Origin: Flaviaesturariibacter aridisoli
GTDB lineage: Bacteria > Bacteroidota > Bacteroidia > Chitinophagales > Chitinophagaceae
Direction: 5' to 3'
DNA: 64,000 nucleotides
Assembly: GCF_004343705.1 (NCBI RefSeq)
Contig: NZ_SKFH01000017.1
Location: 1-64,000, forward strand
Shown here: positions 17,142-24,772 of the stretch, one piece after another
Layout: every line of letters begins with the position of its first letter
Numbering within the stretch: position 1 is the stretch's first letter
Made by a program: the position numbers and the translations under genes
Notes under the pieces: generated by a model
Seen by the model: only the letters and a program-made list of their open reading frames with translations
Database searches by the model: none
What the model was told of the DNA's origin: nothing

Positions 17142-17688
17142 AAGAAACCGTTTGGGTGTTATCCTCCTGCCGCCGGATCCAGGTGATGAGCAGCGCGCGG
17201 GCGCGGGCATATTGCGAGCGGGAGGTGCCCTCCGCGATGCCCAGCAATTGCCCGATCTCGGCGTGGCTGTAGCCTTCCACGGCGTAGAGGTTGAAAATGG
17301 CCTGGTAGCCCGTCGGCAGCTGCCGCACGAGGGCCGCCAGTTCTTTGGCGTCGAGGCGCACCTCGGGGTCTTCCTGCGCCACCGGGTGCAGGTGGTCCGA
17401 ATCGAAGGAAAACCCGCTGTTGTAGGGCGCGCGCTTTTTCAGGAAGTTGAGGGCGCTGTGCACCATGATGCGGCGGATCCAGCCGCCCAGCTCACCCTCG
17501 AACCGGTACTGGTGCAGGTTGAGGAACGCCTTGACGAAGCCTTCCTGCAGCACGTCCTCGGCGTCTTCGACGGATTTGGTGTAGCGGTAGCAAACGGCCA
17601 GCATGTCGGGCGCAAACAGGTCGTACAGCGCCTTTTGAGCACTGGGCTTTCCTTTGAGGGCATTGCGTACCAGTTCGCGGTGATCCAT
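17128..17688 (-). CDS. ECF-type RNA polymerase sigma factor
   Basis: 186 residues with sigma region 2 (AEDVLQEGFVKAFLNLHQYRF) and region 4 (GYSHAEIGQLLGIAEGTSRS), the two-domain layout of extracytoplasmic-function sigma factors. ATG 17688 (MDHRELVRNALKG) is chosen since the 60 residues encoded before it look unlike any sigma factor. The 3' end overlaps the barrel-like protein gene by 14 bases, giving translational coupling. No receptor/FecR pair is nearby, so it is not a classic Bacteroides SusC-linked sigma system. Its target promoters are unknown; no obvious autoregulatory motif was seen upstream. Confidence 0.92.
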   Translation of the reverse strand: MDHRELVRNALKGKPSAQKALYDLFAPDMLAVCYRYTKSVEDAEDVLQEGFVKAFLNLHQYRFEGELGGWIRRIMVHSALNFLKKRAPYNSGFSFDSDHLHPVAQEDPEVRLDAKELAALVRQLPTGYQAIFNLYAVEGYSHAEIGQLLGIAEGTSRSQYARARALLITWIRRQEDNTQTVSYARK

Positions 17689-17893
17689 CGACAGCTTTGG
17701 GTTCGGGCTACTGACAAGCCGTTTTCCATTTTCGTTGCACAGGGCTGGAAAAAAGGCTGCAGTCAAAAGGCAAAGGTCAAAAAGGGACGCAAATACCGCT
17801 GTCGGAACCTGTTTCAATCGCCCCGAAGGGCGTACCGGTTGTGCCACCGGTAGATCCCCCGCAGGCAACGCCTTTACCGTTTGAGTGTTGCTC

Positions 17894-18358
17894 CTAGTGC
17901 ACTTCGCGCTTCAGCCGTTCCAGCCCGGCCTGCATCGTGCTGCCGTAAGAGCTTTCAAAAAACAGCGAGCTGAACTTCTCCCAGGGGTACCAGCGCAGGT
18001 GGAAGTCGATGTACCACTGCAGCGTCAGGGAATCGGAGTTGGGGTATTGGTAGAGACGGAACCCGTTGTGGAGGTCGCGCACGCCGGGGTGGGTGAGCGT
18101 CACGCGGGCAAGGGAGTCGCTCCGCTCTTCCCAGCGAAAGCGGACGGCCTTCGCCATCTCCGTGCTGCTGTCGCTGAACCAGGGGTGCCAGCGCCGCCAC
18201 TGGCTGCTGTCGCGCACGAGCGTCCAGACGTCGGCCGGTGCCGCGGCAAGGTTCGTCGCCTTCGAGATCCGCACGTTCGACGGGATCAGCAGGGACAGCA
18301 GGGTCCAGAGGAGAAACAGCAAAAAGGCAGAGATCAGTCCGAGTTTGAGGATGCGCAC
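17894..18358 (-). CDS. SRPBCC-fold membrane-anchored protein
   Basis: 154 residues: an N-terminal membrane anchor (about residues 5-26, LGLISAFLLFLLWTLLSLLI) followed by a START/polyketide-cyclase-like domain with the typical opening RISKATNLAAAPADVWTLV and D-SQWRRWHPWFSD. SRPBCC proteins bind hydrophobic ligands in a deep pocket; the ligand here is unknown. A -7 promoter element lies 55 bases upstream at 18414-18421. It is separated from the sigma factor gene by about 205 bases with no recognised feature. Confidence 0.82.
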   Translation of the reverse strand: MRILKLGLISAFLLFLLWTLLSLLIPSNVRISKATNLAAAPADVWTLVRDSSQWRRWHPWFSDSSTEMAKAVRFRWEERSDSLARVTLTHPGVRDLHNGFRLYQYPNSDSLTLQWYIDFHLRWYPWEKFSSLFFESSYGSTMQAGLERLKREVH

Positions 18359-18413
18359 AGGAAAGGTTCTTAAGGTTCTGAAAGTTTTGAGGGTTCTGGT
18401 GGTTGTGGGCGGA

Positions 18414-18421
18414 CAAAGGTA
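18414..18421 (-). promoter_or_regulatory. -7 promoter element TACCTTTG
   Basis: Perfect TAnnTTTG match on the minus strand, 55 bases before the SRPBCC start codon. Confidence 0.5.
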
Positions 18422-18467
18422 GCGGAAACAGCGGGGAAGCGGGGGGCCGCCTGCGCGGTGGATCCTG

Positions 18468-18491
18468 CGCTACGCCAGGCGCTACGCCAGG
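18468..18491. repeat. perfect 12-bp tandem duplication
   Basis: The unit gcgctacgccag occurs twice in direct succession in non-coding sequence. Confidence 0.8.
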
Positions 18492-18571
18492 GGCGGCCTG
18501 CTCCTTTCCGTCAAAAGGCATCCCTTGGGGGCTACTTGCGACACATTTTATGTGGAAAAGCGCCTTAAAAG

Positions 18572-18742
18572 CTGCAGGAAAGGGTTCTCGCTCGCGAAAA
18601 CGGATTTCTGCAGGGTGCAGGAAGGGGTTTTCGCCCGAGAGTAGGGCTTCCTGCAGGGTATGGAAGGCCTTCTCTACCGCGATACCTGCTTACTAAAGGT
18701 TGTAAAAGTGCCTTTTCGCGGGCGAGAAGGGCTACCTGCTGC
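18572..18742. repeat. tandem hairpin units bounded by ctgcag
   Basis: Unit 1 (18572-18614) begins ctgcaggaaa and ends tttctgcag; unit 2 (18615-18658) begins tgcaggaag and ends cttcctgca. Each unit is thus a hairpin of about 43 bases, and the two share ggaaagggttctcg-like inner sequence. A degenerate third unit (18660-18689) and a partial fourth (18701-18742) follow. The block lies between the end of the permease gene and the SRPBCC promoter. It resembles REP/REPIN-style elements in form, but I know no named family for it. Confidence 0.65.
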
Positions 18743-18766
18743 CTGATTAGCTCACGGTTCAGGCCC

Positions 18767-19873
18767 CTACTCCCAGCGGAACACCCGCACCGTCGCCGCA
18801 TACACCACCACGCCCCAGGCGCAGAGGATGAGGATCTCGGGCCAGCAGGTAACCAGCGAGGCGCCTTCGAAGGCCACCTTGCGCATCGAGTCGTTCAGGG
18901 CCGTCAGCGGCAGGGCCTTCAGCACCGGCTGCAGGAAGGCCGGCAGCGCGTCGCGCGAGAAGAAGGTGCCCGACAGGAAGTATTGCGGGAACATGAACAG
19001 GTTGGCGTAGATCGGGATCACGTGCTGGTTGCGGGCCACCGAGGCGATGAAGAAGCCGAAGCCCATAAACACCAGCAGCGCCAGGAAGCTCAGAAACAGC
19101 ATCGAAAGCAGGGTGAAGATGCCGTTGGCGAGCGTGAAGTGGTAAAAGAAATAGCCGAAGGCGATCAGCACCAGCACCACCAGCAGCTGGAAGATCACCC
19201 GCGAGAGGCTTTCGCCGAGGATGATGTAGCCGCGGCGGATGGGGGTGGAGTACAGCCGCTTCAGCACCAGCGTTTCGCGCATCGAAAAGAACACGAAGGC
19301 GATGCTGAAGATCGAGGCGCCGATAAGCGAGAAGCCGATCATGCCGGGCAGCAGGAAGTCGATCATCTTGTATTCACGGCCTGGCTGGAAGTGGGGTACG
19401 ATCTGTACGTACTCCGTGCGATCGGTGAACACCTCGGTTTCGAGCTCGTGGATGGCGTCGCGCAGCACAGGCCGCAGCACCACGAGGTCTTTGGCCGAAG
19501 CCTGGGTAAAACGCATCTGCAGCTGGTACGGTGCCGGGGCGCCCGCAGGTTGCTTTTGTATGGCAAGGATGGCGGTCAGCCGTCCCTTTTTGAGCATTTC
19601 CTCGATGTCTTTGCCGGGCTGGTTGTTGGGCACGATCCGCAGGCCTTCCGCATGACGCAGCTTCTGGTACACCTGCGTCGTGCTGTCGGTGCCTTTTTCA
19701 AAGGCCACGTCCACCGAAGACCCGCCGCCCCCGCCGATCGACCCGAAGATGACGATCAGCACGATGGGAAAGAACAGGCCGACAAACACCGCCTGCGGGC
19801 TCTTGAGCGTAGACCGCAGGCTGGCAACGGTGATGGCCAGCATGGCGCGGACCTGACTGTACGGTTGGGACAT
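18767..19873 (-). CDS. ABC-2 type transporter permease
   Basis: 368-residue inner-membrane permease: an N-terminal helix (about 30-48, VFVGLFFPIVLIVIFGS), a periplasmic domain of about 120 residues, then five helices (LLPGMIGFSLIGASIFSIAF, VIFQLLVVLVLIAFGYFF and others) as in the ABC2_membrane_3 group. Such permeases export drugs, lipids or polysaccharide with an ATPase partner. No ATP-binding subunit gene is adjacent on either side, which is unusual because the pair is normally co-transcribed. A -7 element lies seven bases before the start. Cargo is unknown. Confidence 0.85.
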   Translation of the reverse strand: MSQPYSQVRAMLAITVASLRSTLKSPQAVFVGLFFPIVLIVIFGSIGGGGGSSVDVAFEKGTDSTTQVYQKLRHAEGLRIVPNNQPGKDIEEMLKKGRLTAILAIQKQPAGAPAPYQLQMRFTQASAKDLVVLRPVLRDAIHELETEVFTDRTEYVQIVPHFQPGREYKMIDFLLPGMIGFSLIGASIFSIAFVFFSMRETLVLKRLYSTPIRRGYIILGESLSRVIFQLLVVLVLIAFGYFFYHFTLANGIFTLLSMLFLSFLALLVFMGFGFFIASVARNQHVIPIYANLFMFPQYFLSGTFFSRDALPAFLQPVLKALPLTALNDSMRKVAFEGASLVTCWPEILILCAWGVVVYAATVRVFRWE

Positions 19874-19880
19874 AAGTATG

Positions 19881-19888
19881 CAAATGTA
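19881..19888 (-). promoter_or_regulatory. -7 promoter element TACATTTG
   Basis: Perfect match on the minus strand, seven bases before the permease ATG, implying a very short leader. Confidence 0.5.
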
Positions 19889-19890
19889 TG

Positions 19891-19920
19891 GTTCGACAAG
19901 CTCACCGGGACAGGCTGACT
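19891..19920. repeat. gacaagctcacc-type interspersed repeat
   Basis: gttcgacaagctcaccggga followed by caggctgact is a variant of the ttcgacaagctcagggtgac repeat that is widespread in genomes of this phylum. It lies between the permease promoter and the end of sppA. Confidence 0.5.
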
Positions 19921-20061
19921 GCCCGGTCCTCTAAGGAAACTAAGTTGAATCAAGGTTCTTAACCGCGAAGAAAAAAAGGAAAGAAGTTGGTACGCGAACT
20001 GAAGGGTTATACAAAGAAACACGCCCCGAGACTTCGGGGGACCTTATTGGTGACTGGCCGC

Positions 20062-20090
20062 CTGTCAGCCTGAGCGCAGCCGAAGGCAAG
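20062..20090. repeat. cagcctgagcgcag repeat copy
   Basis: ctgtcagcctgagcgcagcc followed by gaaggcaag is closely matched at 49807-49835 inside the ribosomal operon. It sits just after the sppA stop. Confidence 0.65.
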
Positions 20091-20095
20091 GGGGC

Positions 20096-21844
20096 CTACC
20101 GGATCTCCATCTGGAACGGCATTCTCGCTTGAGGTGCGCGGCAAAGTCTGTTCAGTTCGATAAGCTGCTCGTATACCGCGAATTGTTCGGCGCCGAGTTG
20201 CTGGCGCAATTGCGCCATCGGCTCTTCTTTCTTGCGGTTGAGAAGCTCGTCGAGCCAGTTGCTGCGTTCGGGGTATTCGCGCAGTCGGTAGCTGCTCGTC
20301 TTTGCCATGCGGGCGGCGCAGCGTACGGCGTCGTCGAGGGTGCCGATGCGGTCTACAAGGCCGATCCGCAGCCCTTTGCCGCCGCTCCACACGCGGCCCT
20401 GCGCGATGGAGCCGATGTAGGCCGTGTCTTTCCTGCGGCCATCGGCCACGCGTTGCTTGAAGAGTGTATAAATACGGTCCACCTCCCGCTGCTGGAAGCC
20501 TTGCTCGGCAGTCGTGAGGGCGCGGAAGGGATTGTTGCGGTCGGCATAGGTGGCCGTCTTTACGCCGTCGAAGGTGATGCCCAGCTTTTCGTTGAAAAAC
20601 CCCTGCAGGTTGGGCAGCAGCGTAAACACGCCGATGGAGCCGGTGATGGTATTGGGCAGGGCGAAGATCGAGTCGGCGGCGGAGGCGATGTAGTAGCCGC
20701 CCGAGGCCGCCACGTCGCCGAAGCTGACCACCAGGGGCTTTTCCTGCTTCGCCAGCTGCAGCTCGCGCCAGATGTTTTCCGACGCCAGCGCGGAGCCGCC
20801 ACCCGAGTTGATGCGGAACACGATGGCCTTGATCGACTTGTCGAGGCGCGCCTTGCGGATCCACTTGATATAGTCTTCGTCGCCGATGCTCTCGCGGTCG
20901 CCGGGGCCGTCCACGATCGTGCCTTCGGCATAGATGAGGGCGATGCGGTCGCTGCCGCTTTGCTTGTAAGAAACGGCTTCGGCATAGGTATCGAGCTCCA
21001 CGAAGGAGAGGCGGTCGTCTTTCCGGAGACCGGCGCGCTGCTTCAGCTCGTCGCGCACCTGGTCGTCGTACCGGAGTCCGTCCACCAGCTTGTAGCGCAG
21101 TGCGTCGCCGGCGTTCTGGATACTGCCTTCGTTGGAAAGGCGGCGCAGTTCGGCGGTGTCGATGCCACGGGCAATAGCCACGCGCTGGAGCAGCTCGCGG
21201 TCGATGTCGCCGAGGAATTCGGCCGTTTGCAGTTTGTTCTCCGGCGTCATGCGGTCGGAGCGGAAAGGCTCGGTGGCGCTTTTGAACTTGCCGGCATAAA
21301 AGATCTGGGGCTGGATGCGCAGGCGGTCGAGGGCGTTCTTGAAAAACAGTAGTTCTACGGCCAGGCCCTTCCACTCCAGCAGGCCTTGCGGGCTCACATA
21401 CACGCGGTCGGCCACGCTGGCCACGTAATAGGCTTTCTGCTCCATGCGGTTGCCGTGGGCCAGCACGAACTTGCCTTTTCCTTTGAAGGCAGCGAGTGCC
21501 GCGCGCAACTCCTCGGAGGCCGCGTAGCCGTTGCCGTTGCCGTCGGCCTGCAAATAAATGCCGGCGATGTCTTTGTCGGCAGCTGCTTTGGCGATGAGGC
21601 GCACCACGTCGTACAGCCCGGGCGCATCGGCCTCGCCGCCGCTGATGCGGCGCAGCGGGTTGTGGCGCGACTGCTCGGAGAAGTGCTGCCCCAGGTCGAT
21701 GCGCAGCACCGACTTCCGGGCGATCTGCGGCTTGTCCGAGGAGCCGAGCGCAGCAATCGTAACGAAGACGAAGAACAAGCACACGAGCATAAAGGCGAGC
21801 AGGGCCAGGAAGGAGGCGAGAAACATCTTGAGGAAGGCACGCAT
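20096..21844 (-). CDS. sppA: signal peptide peptidase SppA (67K form)
   Basis: Membrane-anchored serine protease that degrades cleaved signal peptides. The 582 residues comprise an N-terminal anchor (about 8-34, MFLASFLALLAFMLVCLFF) and two tandem peptidase S49 domains. The Ser/Lys dyad is split between the halves as in E. coli SppA: Lys188 in AGKFKSATEPF and Ser381 in AASGGYYIAS. ATG 21844 is preferred to the TTG three codons earlier. A -7 element is 22 bases upstream. It is divergent from folK with a 38-base gap that must hold both promoters. Confidence 0.95.
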   Translation of the reverse strand: MRAFLKMFLASFLALLAFMLVCLFFVFVTIAALGSSDKPQIARKSVLRIDLGQHFSEQSRHNPLRRISGGEADAPGLYDVVRLIAKAAADKDIAGIYLQADGNGNGYAASEELRAALAAFKGKGKFVLAHGNRMEQKAYYVASVADRVYVSPQGLLEWKGLAVELLFFKNALDRLRIQPQIFYAGKFKSATEPFRSDRMTPENKLQTAEFLGDIDRELLQRVAIARGIDTAELRRLSNEGSIQNAGDALRYKLVDGLRYDDQVRDELKQRAGLRKDDRLSFVELDTYAEAVSYKQSGSDRIALIYAEGTIVDGPGDRESIGDEDYIKWIRKARLDKSIKAIVFRINSGGGSALASENIWRELQLAKQEKPLVVSFGDVAASGGYYIASAADSIFALPNTITGSIGVFTLLPNLQGFFNEKLGITFDGVKTATYADRNNPFRALTTAEQGFQQREVDRIYTLFKQRVADGRRKDTAYIGSIAQGRVWSGGKGLRIGLVDRIGTLDDAVRCAARMAKTSSYRLREYPERSNWLDELLNRKKEEPMAQLRQQLGAEQFAVYEQLIELNRLCRAPQARMPFQMEIR

Positions 21845-21866
21845 AAGGGGCAATTGGTATTCCGTT

Positions 21867-21874
21867 CAAAAATA
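21867..21874 (-). promoter_or_regulatory. -7 promoter element TATTTTTG
   Basis: Perfect match on the minus strand, 22 bases before the sppA ATG, in the short divergent region with folK. Confidence 0.5.
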
Positions 21875-21882
21875 GAGGATAT

Positions 21883-22392
21883 TTGACGCCCTTGGAAGCA
21901 ACGACACATACGGCGTACCTGCTGCTGGGCGGCAACCTCGGCGACCGCGTAGCCCTGCTGGCGGCCGCGCGGGCGGCCCTCGAAGCGGCAGCCGGACCCA
22001 TCGCGGCGGCGTCCCCGCTTTTTGAAACCGCTGCCTGGGGTCTCGAAGAGCAGCCGGCTTTTCTCAACCAGGCTCTTTGCCTGGAAACGGCTTTGGGGCC
22101 GCAGGAGCTGCTCCGAACGGCGCTGTCGGTGGAGGCGGCCCTCGGCCGCGCCCGCAAGGAGCGGTATGGCCCCCGCCTGATCGACATCGACATCCTGCTG
22201 TACGACGATGCTGTGATCGACGAGCCCGGGCTGCAGGTGCCCCACCCGCAGCTGCCCGCGCGCCGCTTTGCGCTCACCTGCCTGGCGGCCATAGCTCCCC
22301 GCCTGCGCCACCCGGTGCTGGGGGCAACGGTGGCCGAATTGCTGGAGCGCTGCCCCGACCCACTGCGCGTGCATAACTTCCCCGGAACGTGA
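21883..22392 (+). CDS. folK: 2-amino-4-hydroxy-6-hydroxymethyldihydropteridine diphosphokinase
   Basis: Transfers pyrophosphate from ATP to 6-hydroxymethyl-dihydropterin in folate synthesis. The 169 residues show AYLLLGGNLGDR, a central ETAAWG-x-EEQPAFLNQ, and the signature RYGPRLIDIDILLYDD, followed by VPHPQLPARRF. There is no ATG; TTG at 21883 is used because AGAGGA lies just upstream and the fold begins eight residues later (another TTG at 21892 is possible). The stop is 39 bases before the deoxynucleoside kinase start, so the two are probably one operon, a pairing I have seen in other Bacteroidota. Confidence 0.92.
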   Translation: MTPLEATTHTAYLLLGGNLGDRVALLAAARAALEAAAGPIAAASPLFETAAWGLEEQPAFLNQALCLETALGPQELLRTALSVEAALGRARKERYGPRLIDIDILLYDDAVIDEPGLQVPHPQLPARRFALTCLAAIAPRLRHPVLGATVAELLERCPDPLRVHNFPGT

Positions 22393-22431
22393 GCCCCGAA
22401 TTCCTTTATTTTGCCCGACTGCAAGCGACCC

Positions 22432-23064
22432 GTGAAGTACAATTTTATTACCATTGAAGGCAATATCGGCGCCGGGAAGACCACCCTCGCCAACCTGCTG
22501 GCGAAGCATTTCGACGCACGCCTCGTGCTGGAGCAATTTGCCGACAACCCCTTTCTGCCGAAGTTTTACGAAAACCCGAGCCAGTACGCGTTCCCGCTGG
22601 AACTCTTTTTTATGGCCGAGCGCTTCAAGCAGCTGAAGGACCTGGTAGGGCAGAAAGATATGTTCCAGAGCGTGACCGTCACCGACTACCTGTTCACCAA
22701 GTGCCTGCTCTTTGCGCGGGTGAACCTGCCCGAAGACGAGTACCGCCTCTACCAGCGCCTGTTCGACATCATCCTGCAGCAGCTGGTGCAGCCCGAGCTG
22801 CTCATCTACCTGCATGCGCCGGTGAGCAAGCTGCAGTCCAACATCGCCAAGCGCGGCCGCCCCTACGAGCAGAATATCCCCGACGACTACCTCTTCTCGA
22901 TCCAGGAGACCTACACGCACTACATCAAGCAGCACAACATGAAAACGCTGATCATCGATGTGTCGAACGCCGACTTCCTGTACAATGAAAAGCACTTTCA
23001 GACCATCCTCGACGCGCTCGACCGCGAGTATACCGAAGGGCAGCATTACCTGACGCTGCCGTAG
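22432..23064 (+). CDS. deoxynucleoside kinase
   Basis: Phosphorylates deoxynucleosides in the salvage pathway. 210 residues with P-loop GNIGAGKTT close to the N-terminus, the substrate-site segment EQFADNPFLPKFYENP (Glu at the family's catalytic position), DRYLF-equivalent TDYLFTKCLLFAR, and lid region KRGRPYEQNIP. This is the dNK/dGK-dAK family rather than thymidine kinase. GTG 22432 (VKYNFITIEGN) matches where homologues begin; a TTG at 22411 would add seven residues but overlaps a promoter-like tattttg. It follows folK on the same strand. Confidence 0.9.
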   Translation: MKYNFITIEGNIGAGKTTLANLLAKHFDARLVLEQFADNPFLPKFYENPSQYAFPLELFFMAERFKQLKDLVGQKDMFQSVTVTDYLFTKCLLFARVNLPEDEYRLYQRLFDIILQQLVQPELLIYLHAPVSKLQSNIAKRGRPYEQNIPDDYLFSIQETYTHYIKQHNMKTLIIDVSNADFLYNEKHFQTILDALDREYTEGQHYLTLP

Positions 23065-23069
23065 AGAAA

Positions 23070-23102
23070 GTTTGTAGTTTGGGGTTTGTAGTTTGGAGTT
23101 GG
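23070..23102. repeat. gtttgtagtttg-type wordy repeat
   Basis: agtttgtagtttggggtttg and the following tagtttggagttgg are repeated variants of one 12-base word. Matching or reverse-complement sets occur at 24732-24763, 33910-33945, 33991-34018 and 44872-44905. Confidence 0.6.
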
Positions 23103-23136
23103 CTGGCGCACCTGGGTGGCGTTGTCGCGCATCGCG

Positions 23137-23272
23137 GTCATTGCGAGCGTAGCGAAGCAAACTCCACAACCTAAAAACTGCTCCCTACGTAAAATAGCTT
23201 CGAGGCAAGACTTCTTTGCGTTGTACGCACTCCGCGAAACGGCGGAGTTTGCTTCGCTACGCTCGCAATAAC
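23137..23272. repeat. inverted repeat with 29-bp arms (gtcattgcgagcg type)
   Basis: The left arm (23137-23165) begins gtcattgcgagcgtagcgaa and ends gcaaactcc; the right arm (23244-23272) is its reverse complement with one mismatch in 29. The loop of 78 bases has no coding frame. The right flank (acgggccttgcccgtcgtc) also occurs at 9461-9483. The gtcattgcgagcg word is a dispersed repeat known from many Bacteroidota and other genomes. The element fills most of the 299-base gap between the kinase and MFS genes; the rest is wordy gaacctt repeats (23299-23344). Confidence 0.8.
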
Positions 23273-23363
23273 GGGCCTTGCCCGTCGTCGACGCCTGCCA
23301 ACCTCCCTGAACCACTAAACCTCTTGAACCTTCAGGAACCTTCCCGTCTGTACTTTCGCGTTC

Positions 23364-24617
23364 ATGCCCGCAACCCTCGAACAGCGTCCCCACAGTTTGG
23401 CGCCCCTGTTATACCATTCCGAGTTCCGCCTCTTCATCATTGCCCGGTTTTTTTACACGATGTCGTTGCGGATGGTGGGCACCGTGGTGGCCTACCAGCT
23501 GTTCCAGCTCACACGCAGTTCGTTTTCGATCGGCATCTCGGGACTGTCGGAGTTCGTGCCGGTATTTTGCCTGGCGCTCTACGCCGGCTACCTCATCGAC
23601 CGCTCCGACAAACGGACGCTGCTGCTGAAGGGAATTCTCAGTTACAGTCTTTGCGTGGCGGGCCTCGTGGTGCTCACAATGCCCCAAATGACGCAGGTGC
23701 TGTCGCGGAGCGTTTTGCCCGTCTTCTTTTACGGCATCATCTTCTTTACGGGCGTTATCCGTGCCTTTGCGGGGCCCACCACCAGCGCCATCATCGCGCA
23801 GCTGGTGCCGCGCAACATCCTGCACCTGGCTTCCGCCATCAGTTCCTCTACGTTTCTCATCTCCTCGATCGTGGGGCATGCGTCGGCGGGGCTCCTCATC
23901 GCGGCCGTGGGTGTGCACGCCACCTTCGTGGTGGTGCTGATGTACGTGCTGCTGGCCGCGTTCCTGGTTTCGCGCATTTCCAGGAAGCCGGTGCTGCACA
24001 ACAGCGTGGGCATCCGAGCCATGGATTCGGTGAAGGAAGGGCTTCGCTTCGTGTTTCGCAACAAGATCATGCTCGGCGCCATCTCGCTCGACCTCTTCGC
24101 GGTGCTGTTCGGCGGCGCCGTGGCGCTCATTCCCGAAATCGCCGACCGGATCCTGAAAGTGGGGCCACAGGGCTTCGGCCTGCTCAATGCGGCCATCGAC
24201 ATCGGTTCGGCCGTGACGCTGCTGTTCAATACCTTCTTCCCGCTGCGGCGCCGTCAGGGTACGATCCTCCTGTTCGCGGTGTTCGGCTTCGGCTTGTGCA
24301 TCATCGTGTTCGGGTTGAGCAACTTTTTCTGGATGTCGTTCGTGGCGCTGCTGGTGGCCGGGATGCTCGACGGCATTTCCGTAGTCATCCGGGGCACGGT
24401 GCTGCAGCTCACTACCCCCGACCAGATGCGCGGGCGTGTCAGCGCGGTGAACTCGATGTTTATCAACTCCAGCAACGAGCTGGGGCAGTTCGAGAGCGGC
24501 TTTTCCGCCCGACTGCTGGGCACCGTGCCCGCTGTTCTCTTCGGTGGCTTTATGACCATCATCGTGGTGCTCATCACCTGGTGGCGCGCGCCGGGACTAC
24601 GGAAGTTTGAATACTAA
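23364..24617 (+). CDS. MFS transporter (EntS/MFS_3-like)
   Basis: A 417-residue major-facilitator protein with about 12 hydrophobic segments in two halves. The cytoplasmic loop between helices 2 and 3 reads AGYLIDRSDKRTLLLKG, the usual G-x-x-x-D-R-x-x-R/K signature, and the second half repeats it weakly. The domain order and length match the MFS_3 group of exporters (enterobactin exporter EntS and macrolide exporters). There is no siderophore or antibiotic gene nearby to define a substrate. A tactttcg promoter-like box lies close to the ATG. Confidence 0.85.
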   Translation: MPATLEQRPHSLAPLLYHSEFRLFIIARFFYTMSLRMVGTVVAYQLFQLTRSSFSIGISGLSEFVPVFCLALYAGYLIDRSDKRTLLLKGILSYSLCVAGLVVLTMPQMTQVLSRSVLPVFFYGIIFFTGVIRAFAGPTTSAIIAQLVPRNILHLASAISSSTFLISSIVGHASAGLLIAAVGVHATFVVVLMYVLLAAFLVSRISRKPVLHNSVGIRAMDSVKEGLRFVFRNKIMLGAISLDLFAVLFGGAVALIPEIADRILKVGPQGFGLLNAAIDIGSAVTLLFNTFFPLRRRQGTILLFAVFGFGLCIIVFGLSNFFWMSFVALLVAGMLDGISVVIRGTVLQLTTPDQMRGRVSAVNSMFINSSNELGQFESGFSARLLGTVPAVLFGGFMTIIVVLITWWRAPGLRKFEY

Positions 24618-24620
24618 AGA

Positions 24621-24653
24621 AAGTGGGAAGTCGGGAGTGGGAAGTCGGAAGTG
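24621..24653. repeat. gggaagtcggaagt wordy repeat
   Basis: aagtgggaagtcgggagtgg continues into gaagtcggaagtg. The same word set forms the hairpin at 50297-50348 between rpsK and rpsD. Confidence 0.6.
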
Positions 24654-24731
24654 CAGGACGTACGTAGTGAACGTGAACAGGTATGGGGACGGTTGTTTTT
24701 GTTTGCTCCCTACCTTTAAAGATCCCACCCC

Positions 24732-24763
24732 CAACTACAAACCCTAAACGACAAACCACAAAC
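24732..24763. repeat. caaactacaaac wordy repeat
   Basis: caactacaaaccctaaacga followed by caaaccacaaac is the reverse-complement orientation of the gtttgtagtttg family. It ends ten bases before the MBL gene start. Confidence 0.6.
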
Positions 24764-24772
24764 TTACTTCCC

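Larger units (their letters stand above)
18359..18766. other. 408-bp intergenic region rich in repeats
   Basis: No coding frame is credible here. From left to right it holds wordy ggttcttaagg repeats (18361-18399), the promoter of the SRPBCC gene, a 12-bp perfect tandem duplication (18468-18491) and a run of hairpin units (18572-18742) that forms the 3' flank of the ABC permease gene. Confidence 0.8.

Noticed and set aside
20007-22547. 846-residue minus-strand frame across sppA and folK
   Set aside because: Covers parts of three real genes in the wrong frame; no coherent domain.
23065-23363. Possible CRISPR array from repeated words
   Set aside because: Word lengths vary, spacing is irregular, no equal spacers, and no cas genes nearby.
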